NCBI GenBank assembly: GCA_018806915.1 | Contig: JAGKQI010000033.1 | Location: 310,001 to 374,000, forward strand | Source: Phytophthora colocasiae | Lineage: Eukaryota; Oomycota; Peronosporomycetes; Peronosporales; Peronosporaceae | DNA length: 64,000 nucleotides | Direction: 5' to 3' | Shown here: one piece after another, positions 63,605 to 64,000 of the stretch | Layout of the letters: every line of letters begins with the position of its first letter | How positions within the stretch are numbered: the stretch's first letter is position 1 | Translations under genes and position numbers: made by a program | The notes under the pieces: generated by a model | Seen by the model: only the letters and a program-made list of their open reading frames with translations | What the model was told of the DNA's origin: nothing | Database searches by the model: none

Positions 63605-63616
63605 AACGGGGGATGG
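63605..63616 (+). other. Polypurine tract of the outer element
   Basis: AACGGGGGATGG directly precedes the 3' LTR on the coding strand, the expected position for plus-strand priming. Confidence 0.65.
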
Positions 63617-64000
63617 TGTAACGGGGTTACACGTACAAGTGGTAGTACTACTTGTAACTCTAACAGTTATCCTAACTGTTAGACGTTGGAAACGGACCTC
63701 AGACCTTGGTGGGCTGTACACACCAATGGATACATGGGCGAACCACATTATTGAGTGGTTCGTGTGCATTTGTGCATATTATTGGTAGAAAGTAACGGAT
63801 TTCTACCAATCACTGAGCAGAGTTTCTGCCAACCACACGTTGGCAGACCCTTTAGAAATAGATAACAAACATTTTTAGGAGGTTCAGAATTGGCTTGTGC
63901 CAACGTCAATAACAGTTCTCATTTTACGGTATTTTGCAGTTTAATTTAGTTATATTTGATTTAATTATACTTATTTAAATAATTATACTTAAATTAAGTC
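63617..64000 (+). repeat. 3' LTR of the outer element, truncated by the window end
   Basis: It begins TGTAACGGGG and follows the 5' LTR from 40784 to about 41165. Differences are scattered (for example a 3-bp insertion near 63650, single changes near 63685, 63707, 63755 and 63885, and the altered palindrome at the end), about a dozen in all. Confidence 0.9.

Larger units (their letters stand above)
40784..64000 (+). mobile_element. Outer Ty3/Gypsy LTR retrotransposon, old, internally deleted, interrupted
   Basis: The 5' LTR begins at 40784 and the 3' LTR at 63617 and continues beyond the window, so the right end and target duplication are not visible. In plus-strand order it has LTR, primer site, gag remnant, RT, start of RNase H, then a 17.1-kb foreign insertion, then the rest of RNase H, integrase, chromodomain, an antisense ORF, purine tract and LTR. 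Without the insertion the visible part is about 6.1 kb. The two LTRs differ at about a dozen sites in the 384 comparable bases, against about 1% for the inner element, so it is older, as nesting requires. The whole element is unusually rich in short inverted repeats. Confidence 0.92.

Overview
The window looks like a piece of an oomycete nuclear genome, most likely Phytophthora or a close relative. This is an inference from four things: tightly packed genes on both strands with short (about 60-75 nt) GT-AG introns, flagellar/ciliary genes, a mitochondrial HslU ATPase, and large Ty3/Gypsy chromodomain retrotransposons in the adjacent repeat-rich block. No rRNA, tRNA or CRISPR was seen.

Host part (1-37,000). 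About 19 apparently intact genes, often in divergent or convergent pairs separated by less than 150 bp. They include a coiled-coil protein cut by the left edge; TRM7/FTSJ1 converging on the wobble adenosine deaminase TAD2/ADAT2; NDUFAF3; the SMC5/6 subunit NSE1 divergent from HslU; two gamma-glutamylcyclotransferase-like paralogues flanking a double CW zinc-finger protein; a PP2C phosphatase; a double-length tyrosyl-tRNA synthetase; a small membrane protein; and a calcineurin-like phosphatase with its own EF-hands. After a broken stretch (sphingosine-kinase remnant and a frameshifted coiled-coil gene) come a sperm-tail PG-repeat protein, a probable ciliary protein, a DHHC palmitoyltransferase, a CCT-motif protein, a PH-like protein, an RIIa-like protein, a SAYSD1 homologue with a C-terminal UIM, a small membrane protein and a single-exon hAT-transposase-derived gene. 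Introns were placed by hand from splice signals and family alignment.

Repeat part (37,700-64,000). A 380-bp inverted-repeat element and a decayed piggyBac-like transposase are followed by two nested Ty3/Gypsy retrotransposons. The outer one (from 40,784 to beyond the window, plus strand) is an old, internally deleted chromodomain element. Inside its RNase H region sits a 17.1-kb element (43,101-60,220, minus strand) with 1.7-kb LTRs about 1% diverged and a 4-bp target duplication. The inner element has two ORFs before gag, a gag with zinc knuckles, protease, reverse transcriptase, two RNase H domains (the first degenerate, the second apparently intact), integrase and chromodomain, plus a long antisense ORF after pol.

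The most unusual signals are in the outer element. Its LTR, leader, gag, pol and 3' region are tiled with short near-perfect inverted repeats (stems mostly 8-12 bp, one every few tens of bases by eye), a pattern not obvious in the inner element or the host genes. Both retrotransposons also carry an antisense ORF that starts just inside the 3' LTR and runs toward pol; the outer one is an uninterrupted 476-codon frame in an otherwise decayed element.
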